This document shows, piece by piece, positions 37,501-52,500 of a DNA stretch of 64,000 bases; the stretch's first letter is position 1; the number at the start of each line of letters is the position of its first letter. The stretch is taken from contig WBMZ01006343.1 in NCBI GenBank assembly GCA_013400975.1, positions 1 through 64,000 on the forward strand. The letters run 5' to 3'. The translations under genes and the position numbers were made by a program. The stretch is from Atrichornis clamosus. Its lineage: Eukaryota; Chordata; Aves; Passeriformes; Menuridae. The notes under the pieces are model-generated. The model saw only the letters and a program-made list of their open reading frames with translations, searched no databases and was not told the origin of the DNA.

Positions 37501-40500
37501 GGAAGACATTTAAGATTCATTTAGCAGTCTCAGCTCAACTGCCCTGATAAGGCTGTCAGTGTGTCTGTTAAAAAGCCAAACATGTCAAAGTTGGAAATAC
37601 AGAAGATAGTAAGTGAACATGGCACTGTACATCAGGCAGAAGCTACTTTAGGGACATCCAAGGGACACTAAACAGTGGGAACCAGATGCATTGGAAGGAA
37701 TTTGCAAGGCTCTCCTCTCAGGAGTGAGAGGTTACCTGACCTTCCTTAACATCTTTGACCACATCGAGGTGAACAGCTGGGAAGACTCACCAGAATGCTT
37801 CCCTTCTCTTCATGTAAGAAATGCAATGCCAGCTCCTGGTTTGTTCCAGCCCCAGGAAAAATGCTTGAACAGGCAGCAGCTAGCAGGTTTTCCACTATTT
37901 CCACAAGTGTACCAAAAAAATTCAGAAAAGAAGATTAAAATTAAGTTTCCTACAGGATTTGCATTATTAATTAGCTCTTTTGAAGGAGGACTAGACAAAA
38001 CAGAAAGTAAAACTCTCAGAGAAGCGGAATGTCCTTGCAAATTTATATGGGTCAAATTTGGACCCAAGAACTCATTAGACTGCAAGGTCATGCAGCATTA
38101 TTTACACATGGAGTTTCTCACAAATCTACTCCCTCCTATAATGTCTTCCAACCTCCCTTCACACCTCAGACATTTCTTGAATCCCCCCTTATATTGTGAA
38201 TTTCCATTTCACAAACCCCTTTCTTCTCTCTCATTAGAAATAGTTCTTCCAAGCCTGCCCACTTCCTCTTCCCTGTAGGATTTATACAGGCCACAACCCA
38301 TGTGCAACAAAAGCAGACAGCTCCCCAAGTCTACTACTAGCTGCCACAACTTCTGCTTCCTCATCCTGACTTCTGTCGACAACTGAATTTTTTGGAAATA
38401 CTATTATGTCTAGAACATCCCTCAAAAATACAGGGCTTGAGTGTATGTGGCTTTCAAATGTTAACAAAACCAAGGAAGCTTCACTGAGCAAAAGGCTGCT
38501 CTTGGCCTGACCAGAAACAAATTTTTTTCTCGCTATTAAAAAACCCAATACTACCAACCTCCCCCTGCTCCATACATGCAACCCAATAAACAAGTTTTGC
38601 TCCTAAAACTATTTTCAAGACCACTCAAACATGACACTGGCAGCTCTGAAAGATTTTAAATTATGCCTACAGTAGATATGTGGTTACCCCTACAACCACT
38701 GTGACAACTCAGTCCTATTTACCAGCCTTCCACCTTCTTACCATTCTCTTGGGTGACTTTGTTGGTTTCCAAGTCGCCCCATGGCTGCCACACCAGCTCT
38801 GCTTTATGTTCGTCAACTTCTGCCAGAGATCTGTCTTGGAGTGACGGGATTTCTGCTTGAAAGCGAGTTCCTACATTTATTCGCCTGCAGAGAAGGGAAA
38901 AAGTAACAGTCAGACCTCCTTCACAATATCCAGGAAGTCTCCATCTCTACCAGAAACACTAGTTATAAAGAAACCAATGCAGTAGACTCTACAACACCAG
39001 CGGTGTTGTAGGTTATGTTAATAACTCAGAAGTTGACAGGTTTTATACCCATTACCAATTTCCATTGTTTTATCAGCAAAGGCTGAAATTGTATTTAAAT
39101 CAGCATCCCCTAATAGCTCCTCAAACAGCAGTTATTAGCTCCCAATAATCATCACTTTTTGAGAGGCTGTCATGCAGGCTCCTCTTAGGGCAAGCTTGCT
39201 GCTCAGGCATAAGACAAGTGAGCCTGCTTTAGTACTATCATTTCGTCAGCCAACAACAGAACCAGTGTCTCCAAAAGTCCTTTTCAACCTAAACACTGCC
39301 ATCTGGTCTAACTTCCTATTTAAAGTAGGATCAAAATTTGGTCCTTTTTGACCTTGACATAAGCTAGTGTCTATTAGGTACTCTTTCTAACAACTGAAAC
39401 CAAAATTATATAACAATGAAACCTGTATTGCTCATTTTGTACCAAACCCAAATCCTATTCTTTTAGCAGCAATCTCATACTTTTAGATCTGAATTACAAG
39501 ACAGATTTTTCACTACATGCAACTCACAGAGCACTACACTTGCTTTAAATCAAGTGACCATCCGCAGAGATTCTACTCTGTACTAGGAACGCAACTTTGT
39601 GCACAGAGATGGGTAAGAACCCCCACTGAGAGACTGTTCTACCATACACTCAATGAACAAGTGATCCTCATGCAGATGTCAGTCAACTAGCACCACACTG
39701 GCAGCTCCTGAAATAGTGAAGGATAAAGAAAGAAGCTCTTGTTTGGAGAGTACAGATCAGGCAGTGCCCACAAGGTGATTAAATTATGGAGATGCTTCAG
39801 TAGAAAAAAGTTCTGGTCCTCTGGTGTTCTGAAATAACACATGTATTTCTATTATGAAAACAGGAGTTTGGAAAAAGTGTGGAGAGGCCTTGAAACAACA
39901 CACATAACCTGTATAAAAATCTAGAGAGACACCAGCAAGTGCTCCAAAAAGGTGTTTTGAAGTCCTAAGAGACTGTGGTATCAAAGGGAAGGAAACAGGT
40001 ATGGAAGGAGAAGAAGCAAACACCTTAACTCCTTCTTTTACACCCAATACATCAATTTTGGTATGTCATGAAGCATCTTCATCATGAGATGTCATGTGTT
40101 GGAAAAGCCTGTGTCCAAAAAAAAGGTTGAGTTCTAACACACATAAAAAGAGATTTTGCAAACTATTTCTTTTGCATCTGTAGCAGATCCAGATCTACTT
40201 AGGGGGAGGAGTTTACAGTTCAGATGTAAACAAAGAGACGCAGAAGTTGACTTCATCACTTCGCAGCAGCTCAACAGAGATGAGATGGGATGGGATTCCT
40301 TCTTGGACAAGCAGAACCTGCTAGATGCATAGACTGATGCTAACTTCCTCTCAGTAGGTGATGGCAAGATGACATGCAGCATGATAGATGTAGCAGGGAA
40401 GTTTTAGGGAGGCTGCCATATACTATCTCTCTTTTTCCCCAAAAACGCTATCTCCAATACCTGTTGAAGGTAAAGCAATAGGGACATTACACATCTCAAA

Positions 40501-43500
40501 TCATGGTCATGGGCAGGGAAGAACCAAAGCAGTTGAAAATGTCACATCTCTGATGCCCCTGGTTGTAACTATTTCAGGATCTGCTTCTCAAAAGTAATTC
40601 CATTTCAAATGTACACTAAAGTGGAACATGCATGAAGAACAAAGAACCCCACGAAAACATCAAAGTTTGATTTTGAGTGTTTTATAGGTACAAAAATCTA
40701 TTTATAATACCATAATATACTATAATATACCATATTATAAATCTATTTATAATACCATATAATACCATATATACCACAGTTTTCCATTTTCCCTTCACTT
40801 CTCCTGTTCATCTTAGACAGAAAAAGCACAATCCAGACTAAAAATAAAAAGCAAGAGATTTCATGCAAGACTGAGAAGACCTTGCTAAAACAGCAAACAA
40901 AACAACCACCCTAGTAAGTCAGCCCTCCTTTCAGTACAGTCTGATGGGCAGAATGATGTTCATGTGGAGTCTTCAGCTCACTGTGATTAGTCTCGCTTAC
41001 TGTTACGGTATGCAGTTTCACAGAGGAGGAAAGGGTTATGGATTATGAGCCACCCTAGAAGGGATGACTGCTGGAAACTGACACTTTGCTGTCACCTGGG
41101 AACAGATAAAAAGGTGGTTTTGCAGTAAAAACTGCACTGGGAAATTTGGGAGATTTTGTGTCCAAAGACACAGACGCCTCTGACCTCACTTGTAAGAAGG
41201 GAAGAGACAACTGTAAAAGCTGGAGGGAAAGAATGTGGGCCTTCTTGAACGTTGCTTTTTATTTTGAAACTAAACTTGGAATATGACAACTCTGGGCTAG
41301 AAAAGTCTAAGAATTACACCTTGTACCTGCAATGCCCAAATAAAATCAGAATTTTACTGCAAGAGTTGACCCGAGAAACATAAATTTGCTCTGAGCAGAG
41401 GCTTGGACCAGATGATCTGCAGAGATTCATTCAAGCTATGTTATTCCATTTCTCCTTTACTGATGAAGCCTAAATTTCAGTACAAGAGCTCTTGCCTGTA
41501 AGCACTGACGATGGTCCTGGGATGTCCACCAGGCAGCTGAGTGTGGCAACATCCAGAATTGAGGCTGTGAATTGGGACGGCAATTCACAGTTGATGCACC
41601 ACAGCTATATTTAAGGCTGCCTAGTTGAGGGGTTACTTTAAGACTTTGTAGCAAATTAACTACAAAACCAGTAGGACACAAGGATCTGTGACAACAGCTG
41701 CCTATTGTACCACTTCACAAAGAATTAAGCTTCATTATCACATTTCCTATTCCAAATCACTGCAATGAAATGACCTCCTGAGAAGCATTAGCAGAAGCTT
41801 TGGCAAAGTACAAGCAATTAAGAACACTATATTGGGTAATCACAAGTTAGGGTCAACTTCTGACAGAGTCAAGACTACAAACCAAATTAAACATTTTTTC
41901 TTGAAAAAAAAGGTTCTTCCTGCCCTATTTTCTTTAAGGAAGATATGCCTGCATAACTGACCACAACAGTGCTGCCAAATACAGAATGACACCTCTTTAT
42001 TAATTTATTTTGATTAGAAGTGAAAAAGCTATCTACCCATGTAGAAGCATCTGTTGAGTAAGACTTAAGATGACAGACAACTCTGCACATAACTCTCTTT
42101 TGGCAAAAGGAAATTAACTTGCATTACTAAGTTCTATAGTTTGAAATTTCCAGCAAAAAATTTGAAAATGTTCACACACAACTAAAATCACAGCTAACTT
42201 TATGTCATTAACTTCAGCAATTTAAACCAGCAGACACAACAGTCAAAGAGAATTGCACCACAGAGAGGTCAAGGATCAAGACCTGGGAGGGACATAAAAA
42301 AATCTGTTCAGGAAGTTCCCCTGAATTAATGTGAAATGAACCAGCAGCAAAAAGATGAATGAAGTCATATCCAAAATAAATTTAAACACCAACAAAAGTG
42401 CTTATTTCAGTGAATGGGTTCAGTTTAGAGGAGATTTTCAAAGGTGAAAAGAATAATCTACATTCAATCACAATTGCAACATCTGCTCAGGACAACCTGT
42501 TGCCACAAGTGCAGAAAACTCAGCTTTAAATAGGAAGGCAGAATCGAGAAAGGCAGGCAGAGAAAAAATAAATTGTCAGCACATACTCCAGCACCTTTTT
42601 AAAATATAAACCATTTTGGATAAAAACAAAAGAAGCCTTGTATTTATTTGGGGAGAGTTTGAGTTAAATACCTCAAATGTTACACAGTATGTTGCAGAGT
42701 CAGAGTGGAGATTTCTGACTGCAGCGTCAATGATGCAGAGCCACATGGGTGTTTTTATGCCATATGGGTGCTTCCATGCCATGCATCTCTATGATTAGAT
42801 TTTGCAAGAGTTCATTAACTAGGTATAATAATGAACTCAAACTACCTTGCTGTAGTTCTGCAGCACTGAGCTTGAACTGGTATCATTCCCAGAGCATTTG
42901 CAAAGGCTGTGCAGAGACATTTGCAACTCCGCTCAGGTTTAGCAGGACAGGCACCAAGCCTAAGCTCACAACTCCAGCTTCAGTATCTCCAAACTGCTTT
43001 CCCTAGTGCTGCTGTGTCCACACATGTCTGAGCTTTCCCAGCACACAGCCAGCTAAAGACTAACAAGGCTGATTAGTTCAGGGCACACCCCCATACGCCA
43101 CTGGCTGTGCAGCTTTCAGAGTGAGCTTGCCCAAGACGGAGCGAAGTGTTCACCTTATGCTGCAGCTACAACACACCTGCAACCTGAGCACTACATCTGA
43201 GAGCTAACTCCAGTTTTTCCTGCTACATTCTGTCCTTCCTTTAAAGGAGCATCATCTTCCCACCCTAAAACAAGCATACAGCACACAAAGAAGTGCTCGT
43301 ATACAACAACAAAGGGCAGATTCACCTTTAGTTAACTAATAGTATTAGTATTTCAGCCCAGAGACAGATGAGAGTAATAGAAAGCAGTTAATATCACCAG
43401 TACTACATTTGCCCAAACAAACATTATTTATCGTATGGAGTAACTTTTAATAAAGGCAACTTATAATTTGAATCACCAATAAGAATAGTTTTAATGCTTC

Positions 43501-46500
43501 TAAGACATACATTGGTTGTACAGGGAGCAGCTCGAAGGTTTAGGAGGAAGGAAGGAAGAAAGCACATTTACTAAGACACTAAGACTCTACTGACTACTTA
43601 CGGTTCAATGCTGACCGGGGTGGCTTCCCCTACTACCGTGAGAACTGGAGGGGTAACTTCCGAACTATCTGCAAGGAGAAAAAGGAACTGCTCAGACAGC
43701 TCCACTTCATATGGGAGATTTACTTTTCACACAGCTTGCAAATCTAATCAGAGCTGTCCAGCTCTCAAAAAATGTACCCACACACTAAATAAAGGAGTTT
43801 AAGATGACCAAGAATTTGCCTTCCTCCCCTCAGTTCAAGATCCTGATGATCTGCTACAGAGGAACTGACTTTCCCATTCCCAAGATCGTCAGCAGGGGGT
43901 GCTGCAGGTTGCTTGTGAACACATCTGAACATCCATGCCCAGATGGAGCAACACTGCATTTCCTCCATCCCAGTTCCCCAAACAATCATGAAGAAGCCAC
44001 AGTTTCACATACTCACACCTCCTGAGGACATGATCTTCCTCCTATTGCTCTGCAGTTCCTAATTATCAATTAGCCAAGAAAGGAAGGATAAAGTGAAACT
44101 TACTTGATCTAAGCAGAGTTCTATGACCACTTTTGGGAGTCATTGGAGGTGGAACCGAATGACCACTCGAAGAGAGGATAGCATTAAAATATAGCCCAGA
44201 TCCTTCTCTTACTGGACTCAGAATTGGTGGAGGGGTGTAAGGAGGTAGCTCAAAGTTCCTATCTGAAGGATGGTCTGCCAGACGGACAGGTGACCGTAAG
44301 TGGCTCTGATAAGGAGTAATGTTGGAATATACAGGTGGTGCAATAAAGGTGCCAGCTTTTGGTGGTATGAAGAGTGGCTCGGGTCTTGGCCGCTGCTTTG
44401 GTTTTCGGATGAAGCCCTCTGCTTCCTCCTTTGGAACAGCATCTTCATGCTATTAGAAAAAAAATTACATAGTTTAATTTTGAAACCTCAGGTGGTTTGA
44501 AAAACTTCAGTGAGATGACAACATTCTTTCATGGCAGTTCAAAAACTGGATAGGACAGTTGGAGGGTGTCTCAACAATTAGCAGAAAGGGAAAGAGGGAG
44601 AAAGAAGATGGAATGGAATGGAATGGAATGGATACAGGAACTATTAGCTAGCAGCCCTAGCTCATGTGATTAAGAAGTTATATTTTACGAGAACTACACA
44701 TACATCTGGTCCAACCTTCAGGGCAGCTTTAAAAGAGAACACAAAAGCACAGCAGAACCCTGGTACGGATATATGGTGACACCAAATAGTGGTAAGAGAA
44801 CAGAAGACAATACACCATTTCTCTGGTGTCTGAACATTCTGTTGTACTTTGGATAGAAGAGAGGAAAAATAAAAAAATTAAGCCACCCACTCACCACCAC
44901 CACACTACAGGGGAACAGTCAAGTACTTACCTTCAGAACCTCTTAAGAGGTTTCAATTCCATGACAATAAATCTACACTTTGGATTTTATTCACATAGAA
45001 AGATATGTGCGCTACTTACAATTTATTAGTATCTATGTACATATAAAGAAAGCACTCTTGACACAGACAATTATTCTAATCTTTTCGCTCATCTGGCTTT
45101 ATTCACTGTTTAGTGAATTTAATGGGGCATTGCTTGGCTGTACTAGCATTAGCTGTAGTTCATGAAAAGCCAGCAGTGCCCAAATATATAGCAGTATTAC
45201 GATGAAAAACATCCCCAGACTACATACATTCCAAGTATAAGCCTTCAGATCAAACTACCTTAACAGAAAAGTTTATGGCTAAAACCTTCCCAACTAAATC
45301 AAACAGATCTGGTTCATCTTTGGTTTCTTATTCTATCCGTACCTGACTTGAGGTTTCCATGCTAGTATTACGATTAGATCGCCTCCGAGTGACTATCACA
45401 GAAGGCTTCCGTTCACAAGGAGCTCGATCGTTCGTTTGGCCTCTCTGGAGCTTTCCATCCTCAGACTTTTCCTTTTCAAGGCTCTGCAAGTCAATTTTTC
45501 TCACTGGCACAGACACAGGAATGATAAGAGGCATGAGGCTGTTATCCTCACGGGCTTTTTTGGGAGCTGGTGAAGAACTGGCAAATTCCACAACACTTTT
45601 TGCAGCTGTAGGTCCTGGAGCTGTTGTTACCAGCACACTTTTCTTCTCCTCTGAATTATCCAGCTCCTGAGAAGAAAAATAGACCTCTAAAATGTTCTGT
45701 AGTACTTACATAATAAATCAGATGATATCGCACTTTCAGTGTATATAAAGTTTCTCGATGCAGTTTGCAAGTTGAAATGGATTTGGAAGCATTACTGGAG
45801 GAAAAAGAATACTTCACAGTGTTACTAAAATTTCATAGAATTACTTGAGGATTGCCTGTAGTCTCAACTGCTAGAACACTTATATATGTCATTCTTAAGA
45901 GCTGCTTCACTACCTATGTTTTGACATTTTATTTTCCATATGAAATTGCGCCCTGCTGTATAACTTCCAACAAAGGCTTTTCAGTTTTAGTAATGATCAA
46001 AAACTGCAGGTTATTAATTTCAAATATTGGATTTCCATTCCAGGGAAGACGGAACCATGATAATATCTTAATTAAATTTCTCACACACACAAAAAAACCC
46101 AGAGCTAGCTTTTTGTTGCTTTTTTTTTTCTGATTGATAGTTGAAAAGCAACTTTCCTTAACTGGAGCCTTTGAATTTTGTTGTCTAACCAGGCTTGAGC
46201 CTGAAGTACTTTTGCTCAACAAGGTATAACTGCAAGCCAGTACTTCTTGCATTTATATTACAGCTTCCATGTCTGTTTTACTTATGTAAGTAAGTCTAGA
46301 AAATGGAGATCCAAGGGGATGGGAATGGAGGATAAGTTCCTGGATAAACACATGAATCAAACACATAGATCAAATGGCTTCAGGTACTTCCTTGATTTCT
46401 ACCCCTTCAAGTTACTATCCACACGTTCATTCCACTCTCAATTCACTGATTCTAAGTGAGTGCCAGCTCACTTAGAAGCCAGATACTAAATACGACTTAC

Positions 46501-49500
46501 AAAAACACTTCTCTTCAGAGATGTAGAAGGCCTTCTTGAACTCTGAAGAAGTGCAATGTACAAGCTGTAGAAGATGCCCCGTTTGGTGTTTCAGAACATC
46601 TCCCCAGCTTCGAAGCTTTGTGTGGAAAGTCTCTGGATAGCATTAGGTATGCAAAGTCACCCTCTGTCAGAGCCACAATCTACTGAGGAATCTACCTGAA
46701 CATATGTGCTTTTTAAATAGAAACTAAGGCACAAAATCTCTCAGGTATAACAAGAGGTCTCCATTCTGGACTTCCAAAATTTTGCAGAGATTTACTAAAG
46801 CCTTCAAACAGAATCTGTTGTTTGCCACTACGAGTACCTAATTCTGATTAAAAAGCCAGCATAAGCAGGGTCTGTCATAAGGGTTCAGACACACCCTAAG
46901 TCATTTCACTGTGGTCATAGATCAAAAAAGCCCTTCAGCTTCATTGATGAGTGAGAATCCCACTTTGACACTGTATTTATACTGAGGGAACCACAACTGT
47001 ATTGTCATGACATCCATCAATCAGAGCCTAGGGTTAGTGCCCTGGCCTCTCTCCAAATAAGAGTCTTAGTAATTTTTGTTGGTTTTAAGAGCAGACAGGT
47101 CTACTCTGGAAAACATAAAGCCTTCAAAATAAGTCAGGTAACAAGATTAAGCACATAAAATCTACCTTATCAAGAAGATTCAGGATTGCCTCCTTCTAAG
47201 ACCTTTTATTAGAGTAGGGTTAAGTGTGCACAGAAAGGTTTATCCCATAATTGACACTGCAGTTTTGAAGTCTGACTGCTTCTTCACAGGGACTGCAGAC
47301 ATCCTCCCCTACCAAGAAAGTCACAAGTGGCATCTGCTGTCCCAGCTTGCGCTTCAGGAGAAATTAATGACCTCTGAGGATCTGCCTTCACTTCAGGCTG
47401 GTGACATGCACCTGTACCTTCCCATAAAACTACAAATTTTGGATTTGGAGGGCATTCATCATGTTCATCATGCTGACAGACATCACTAGAATCCACTACC
47501 TCTGGATAGTAAGGGGTTCTTGTAAATTTTTGTAGTGTCCCTTCACCACTTCAAGATTTAGACTAACAAGGAAGTCTTTTAAACACATGAACAGGTCATC
47601 TACTGGAAACAGACATCTATGCCCACTAGTCCTGCCCGTACCTGAAGAAGCAGCTCACATAAGGCTTCATGCTGCTATATACAGGCCTCCATTCATCAGA
47701 GAAATTGATGCTGTTATCACCTTATTGTTGAAGCCTAGTCAAACATCTGGAATAGCTCTGGGCTCATCTAGCTGCAAGATTCACAGAAGACAGCTCTGAA
47801 CCACTGTTTAGACCAGTGCATTCACACTACATTGTTTGAACCGCTGCCAAGAAAAGTCTTGGGTTTTGCCACGTTACTTTTTTATCACCTGACACAGCTG
47901 TCACTAGTGCAAGCACTCTGGCACACTTTCTGGGTACAGCAATAAAACACGTAATGACAATGTGAGTATGTGAACAATGGCCAATTCTGAGCAACCTACA
48001 AACCTCAGGTACTTCCTGTGCACTACACAGATCTCTGTAGGTCAAAAGACACGAATTTATTTGCTGACTACAAGGAGGAAACGATGGCAGCTAGTCACAC
48101 AAAAGATGTCACTTTCGACCGGCTTTATGATCGGTTAACCGCGTTCCTTTTATTTTCAAGACTTGGGGGCAATCAGCAAAGGACTCCTCCTTAATGATGG
48201 GAGAGATGACCCCTTCAAGAGAAAAGTAGAAGAGGAAACCTGAACAGTAGTAGAGATGGAGAAAAGGCACTACTGGGAACTTAATATAAATAGTTGAGAC
48301 ATCCTTAAAGATGTTCTGGTCCACACCAGAGCTTTTCTGGTCATGAAAGTTCACACATAGCTAAGGTTCACTAAGAGGGGACATGACTAATTTTGGAACT
48401 AAGCCTTTTGCTTCAGATCCCTAAACAATTCCTCAACTGTCTTATTATTCTCAGAGGCAAGCAGAGAGGAGTCTCTGAACAAGGGATGGGGCCTTCATTT
48501 GTAGCCCTGCTAGGGGATTTTCAGCTACCTCAGCATTCCTATTGCAGAATTTGGGGCAAGAGGTCTGCTGGATAACTTTCGGCACTTTCATTTAGACTCT
48601 TGCATAAATATGGAGGGATGAACTAGTGATCTAGAGTCCTCCAGGAAATCCACAGAAACCCATCAGATGTTCTGGCATTGATCCTGTCTATGCCTTAAGC
48701 TGTTTCTAAAATACTTAGAATTCAGAGACAAAACTCAACTGCAACAGCTGAAAGAACTGTCCCAAGGCCCTTTCTGTGATCAGACAAGAAACCACACCAG
48801 CCTTTAAAAAACACCTACCCACAGAGTGCTTTCTGTCATCAGTCTGCATCACCTGCATTAAGTAGGGGCAGCTTTTCTCTGCAAACCAAAGCTTGTCCAT
48901 GAAGGAGGCAAGTCCAGAACTACAATTCCACAAATAAAACTTTTTTTTCTTTTGTTTGTAGCAGCTGGTGCCCTGCCCTGTGCCAGGGTAAAGAGGCCAG
49001 GTAACCAAAACCTGTCTCCCTTCCATAAAGGAACATTTAAATCCAGACATCCTTTAAGACAACCATTTCAGATTTGAGAAAAGTTTTCTGTACTATTAAA
49101 AGACAAATCACACTGAAACCATAAAACTAAGAGTTGAAAATTTACTGCAGCCTGTAAGCAGCAATAAGCTTGCACCACCTGAAAAAAAGGCAGCCACAGG
49201 TAATGGGCAGCTGTGGTACGAAGTGTCAGTCATGACACTGCATGTAGACAGATACTGCTGTCCAGGATGCTTTTTTTGCATAAGGTACACATACCTAGAT
49301 TGGAATATTCAAACAACTGGTTCAAATTATGAATGTATCTTCTTTCATTAATAATTTAACTTCATGGGCTTCTACACACTCCTCAGATAACCTATGCAGA
49401 GAAGGCTTCTAGGTCATTTATAACAGAAGGAACTAATAAGAGAAGCAGACCACTCTCATATACTAAACATGTTTTCTTTTCTCCCTTGCACAATATCCAA

Positions 49501-52500
49501 CCTCTTAAAGATGTAAAATCCATCAGACCTCCAATAAGAATTTTAACATCTTTCAAAACCTCATCCTGAAAGCCTGAAGAGATCTAAACATAAAGAATTC
49601 TTCTGCTAGTGCCATCATGGAAGTTGCTTGCATAACTGCAAAGAACAAAAGAGCATCTATCAAAACACGTCTCTGGTCTTTACGTTATGAACCAAACTGC
49701 AAGCAGATGTGCCTTCAAATGGCCAAGATCTTGCTCCATGTCTCAGGGCCTTTTCCTAGATGCTCTATTTGCTTCTCCTTGACACTCTGTTAGTGATCCA
49801 AGTGCAATGTGAATTGCAGGCCTTCTGCAATATAACCACACAATGGCCGGCAAAGTATGAGCAAGTACACCGTGCTACTACCTACTACTAGTTTTCTATC
49901 AAGTCTGCTTGTTTAACTGGAGTTAGGGCAAAAAGGATTGAAGACAGCTTCAACCAACAGTCACTGTTTGCTTTCTGCTGTGCAAGAGATGGAGTAGGCT
50001 ATGGATATTCGCCTCATTGATTATTAGTTCAGTTCTTTCACTCAAACAGCACAAGAGTGCTAAGCAAGAAATGGGAAAAAAACAGTGACAGACAGACTAG
50101 GCAAAAATGATTATGAGAACAAAACAGGTAACAAAATGCCCTTCCCTTTGTTGTCTGACTGGGCAGCAATTTTGGTGGCAAAACTGTAGGTTAAAGTAGC
50201 TTATGTAACATCTGTATTTGACCTGCCTTTGGCAACAAAACCTCCAAGGAAAAGTGTGCCTCATGAGAGGCATTCAAGGAAAGATTAGTCAAACCACAAC
50301 TGTAGGAAAATCTTGAAAAAACAATCTCTCAAAAAACCCCCACCCAACTCCAAAATCCCCATCACATATCTCCCGATGGCTAATTAATTTTGAACTCTGT
50401 CATCCTGTCGTATGGAATATATACTGTACAATTTAAATGGATGGGATATCAAAAGGATTGGAGTAGTAAACTACCAAATCAGTCAGCACTAAATTTCTTC
50501 CCCATTAAGTCCTACAGAGGCTTGGTCTATAGGCAGACAGGTCATTCTACACTCCTCAAGTCATTCTCAGAAACAAGATGCTGCATTAGACAGATCTCTG
50601 TTACACCTGATATAACTTCTTCATTTAAGTGAAGCTTTCTTAGACTTTTAATATTTGGGAAATACTGAACATGTAAATTTCATTATGTAATTTTTAGATA
50701 GCACATTTTAGAAACACTTCAGCTTCTGAAACTGAAAAACTGGCAGGTAATCATAAGTATTTTAACAGAAAAGGAAGATAATGTTAAATTGGTAAAAAGA
50801 AAAGTAAACTGCTTATACCTGCCTCTTAAAATTTCTGATCACCTCAAGACCTAAGATGAAAACATTCATATTTTGAAGTCCTTGGCAAAAATAATATTTG
50901 GTGTTAGCAAAATAAGACTGTCCTTAAGTGGTTTCACTGCACTAAGTCTCTGTTCTCCCACATGTATGAATCACAGTAGCTGAACTTACATGCCTCCACT
51001 CCAGAGCTGCTCCTGCTGCACACTTCAAGATACTATCCTATCCTGCATATGTACATAAATTCCTTTCATTTCAGCCCTATTTTGTAGTCTAAAACATGCT
51101 ATATTGGCTGGGGTCTATACCTTACCTTTACATTCTGAAGAGAAGCCAGCTCGACAGCTTTTTGGGCCAAAGTCAGCAAATTGGCTTCTTGAGAAACACG
51201 TCGTCTCCGTCGGGTACTCTGGATTACACCACCTCTGACACCCTGGAAATCATTAGTTCTCTGAGGGTTTTCTTCAGCTGCTGCTGCCTGTTTCTCCTCG
51301 TCTCTACCATTCTGGGCTGCAGCTTGCCTGTCTGTTTCCATCTGGCACTGCTCACTATTGACCAGGACATCCTTCTGCCCCAAATCCATTCTTTTGGGGT
51401 GCAAATAGCTACTTTTGTTGTGGGCCAGTGACTCAGGTGGCTGCTGTAATGGGACCTCTTGCTGATGAGTTTGCCAGTGATGCAGAAATAAATTGCTAGG
51501 TTGTTCTTCTGCCTGCTTAGAAGTCAACACTTCTCCTGCAGATGCCAGCAGGACACCTTCTTTGGAGAGTCTCCGTGACCTTCTTGGAAAGGGAATCTGG
51601 GTCTGAGGTAGCACAGTCTGTTGGTTCTGCTCTGTCAATGCCTTGAATAATTCCTGGTTCCTCTCTGTTTGCTGGAATTGGTGTGCCATCATGTGATGCT
51701 GAGGTGCCGCAGCTGCCACATGAGGCTGTGCTATGGAAGTTGTTTGCTGAAGGCCAAAGGCTTGTGTGGCAGCCTGTTGCTGCTGCTGCTGCTGCTGAGG
51801 ATAGAAATTTTCAAACAACTGTAGCTGGGGAAGAGCTTGCTGTTTTTGTTGCGCAGTAAATGCTGGGCTGGAAGAAGCTGGGGCTTCTTGAAAGACATGT
51901 AACAACTCAGGAAGACCTTGCTTTTGGCCTTGGTGACCAAATGCAAGTTGGAAAGGCTGCAATGGCAGACTTTGATTCTGCTGCTGCTGTTTCTGCATTT
52001 GATGAAAAGAATTCATTTGAGCTTGTTGTCTAACCAGGGCTTGCTGTTCCAGCTGAGCCTTCTGGGACATCATCTGCTGGACAGCATCTCCGTATAAGTC
52101 CAGCTGTGACACAAACACTCCTTTCTCTTGATTTCTTTTAAGGGCTTCTGGGTGGCCATAGAACCCTGGGGCACCAGCATTGGAGTGGGGTCCTTTTGGG
52201 TTGCCCCCAAAGACCATACTGTGGTTCCACATTGAAGGTGGAGACTGCCAGTGACTGTCACCCCTCTCCGGCAATCGGTTTCCCATTAGTGAATTCTGCC
52301 ATTTGACAGCTGTTACTGACTGGGGCATCATCACTGATTCTCCCCTATCTTGACTGTAAACAGAGTTCATCAAAGCAACATTGTTAGGTGCACTTGTTAA
52401 TCCTCCTGCATGAGAAATCTCCATAGTTTGGGAGACTGGTATATTCCCCCCATGGCCATAGTACTGTCCTTCCTTAAGCTGCTGCTGTGGTTCTTTTGAA

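Larger units (their letters stand above)
38885..43601 (-). other. MIDEAS intron 4
   Basis: A phase-2 intron. It holds a perfect 10-base-stem hairpin (38989-39011), a 45-base tandem AT-rich duplication (40694 onward) and a CR1 3'-end relic (about 41397-41450). No coding sequence is recognised. Confidence 0.75.

Noticed and set aside
37691..38278. 195-codon open frame on the + strand
   Set aside because: It begins at TTG, has no recognisable domain and runs antisense across MIDEAS exon 6 (ELM2), whose minus-strand reading is clearly the conserved one.
39280..39305. AAAAGTCCTTTTCAACCTAAAC, similar to the CR1 3' end
   Set aside because: Only about 20 bases match and no octamer repeat follows.
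48611..48660. Stretch resembling a CR1 3' end (GATGAACTAGTGATCTAGAG)
   Set aside because: Flanking sequence does not continue the CR1 pattern and there is no terminal octamer; the likeness is too short to call.
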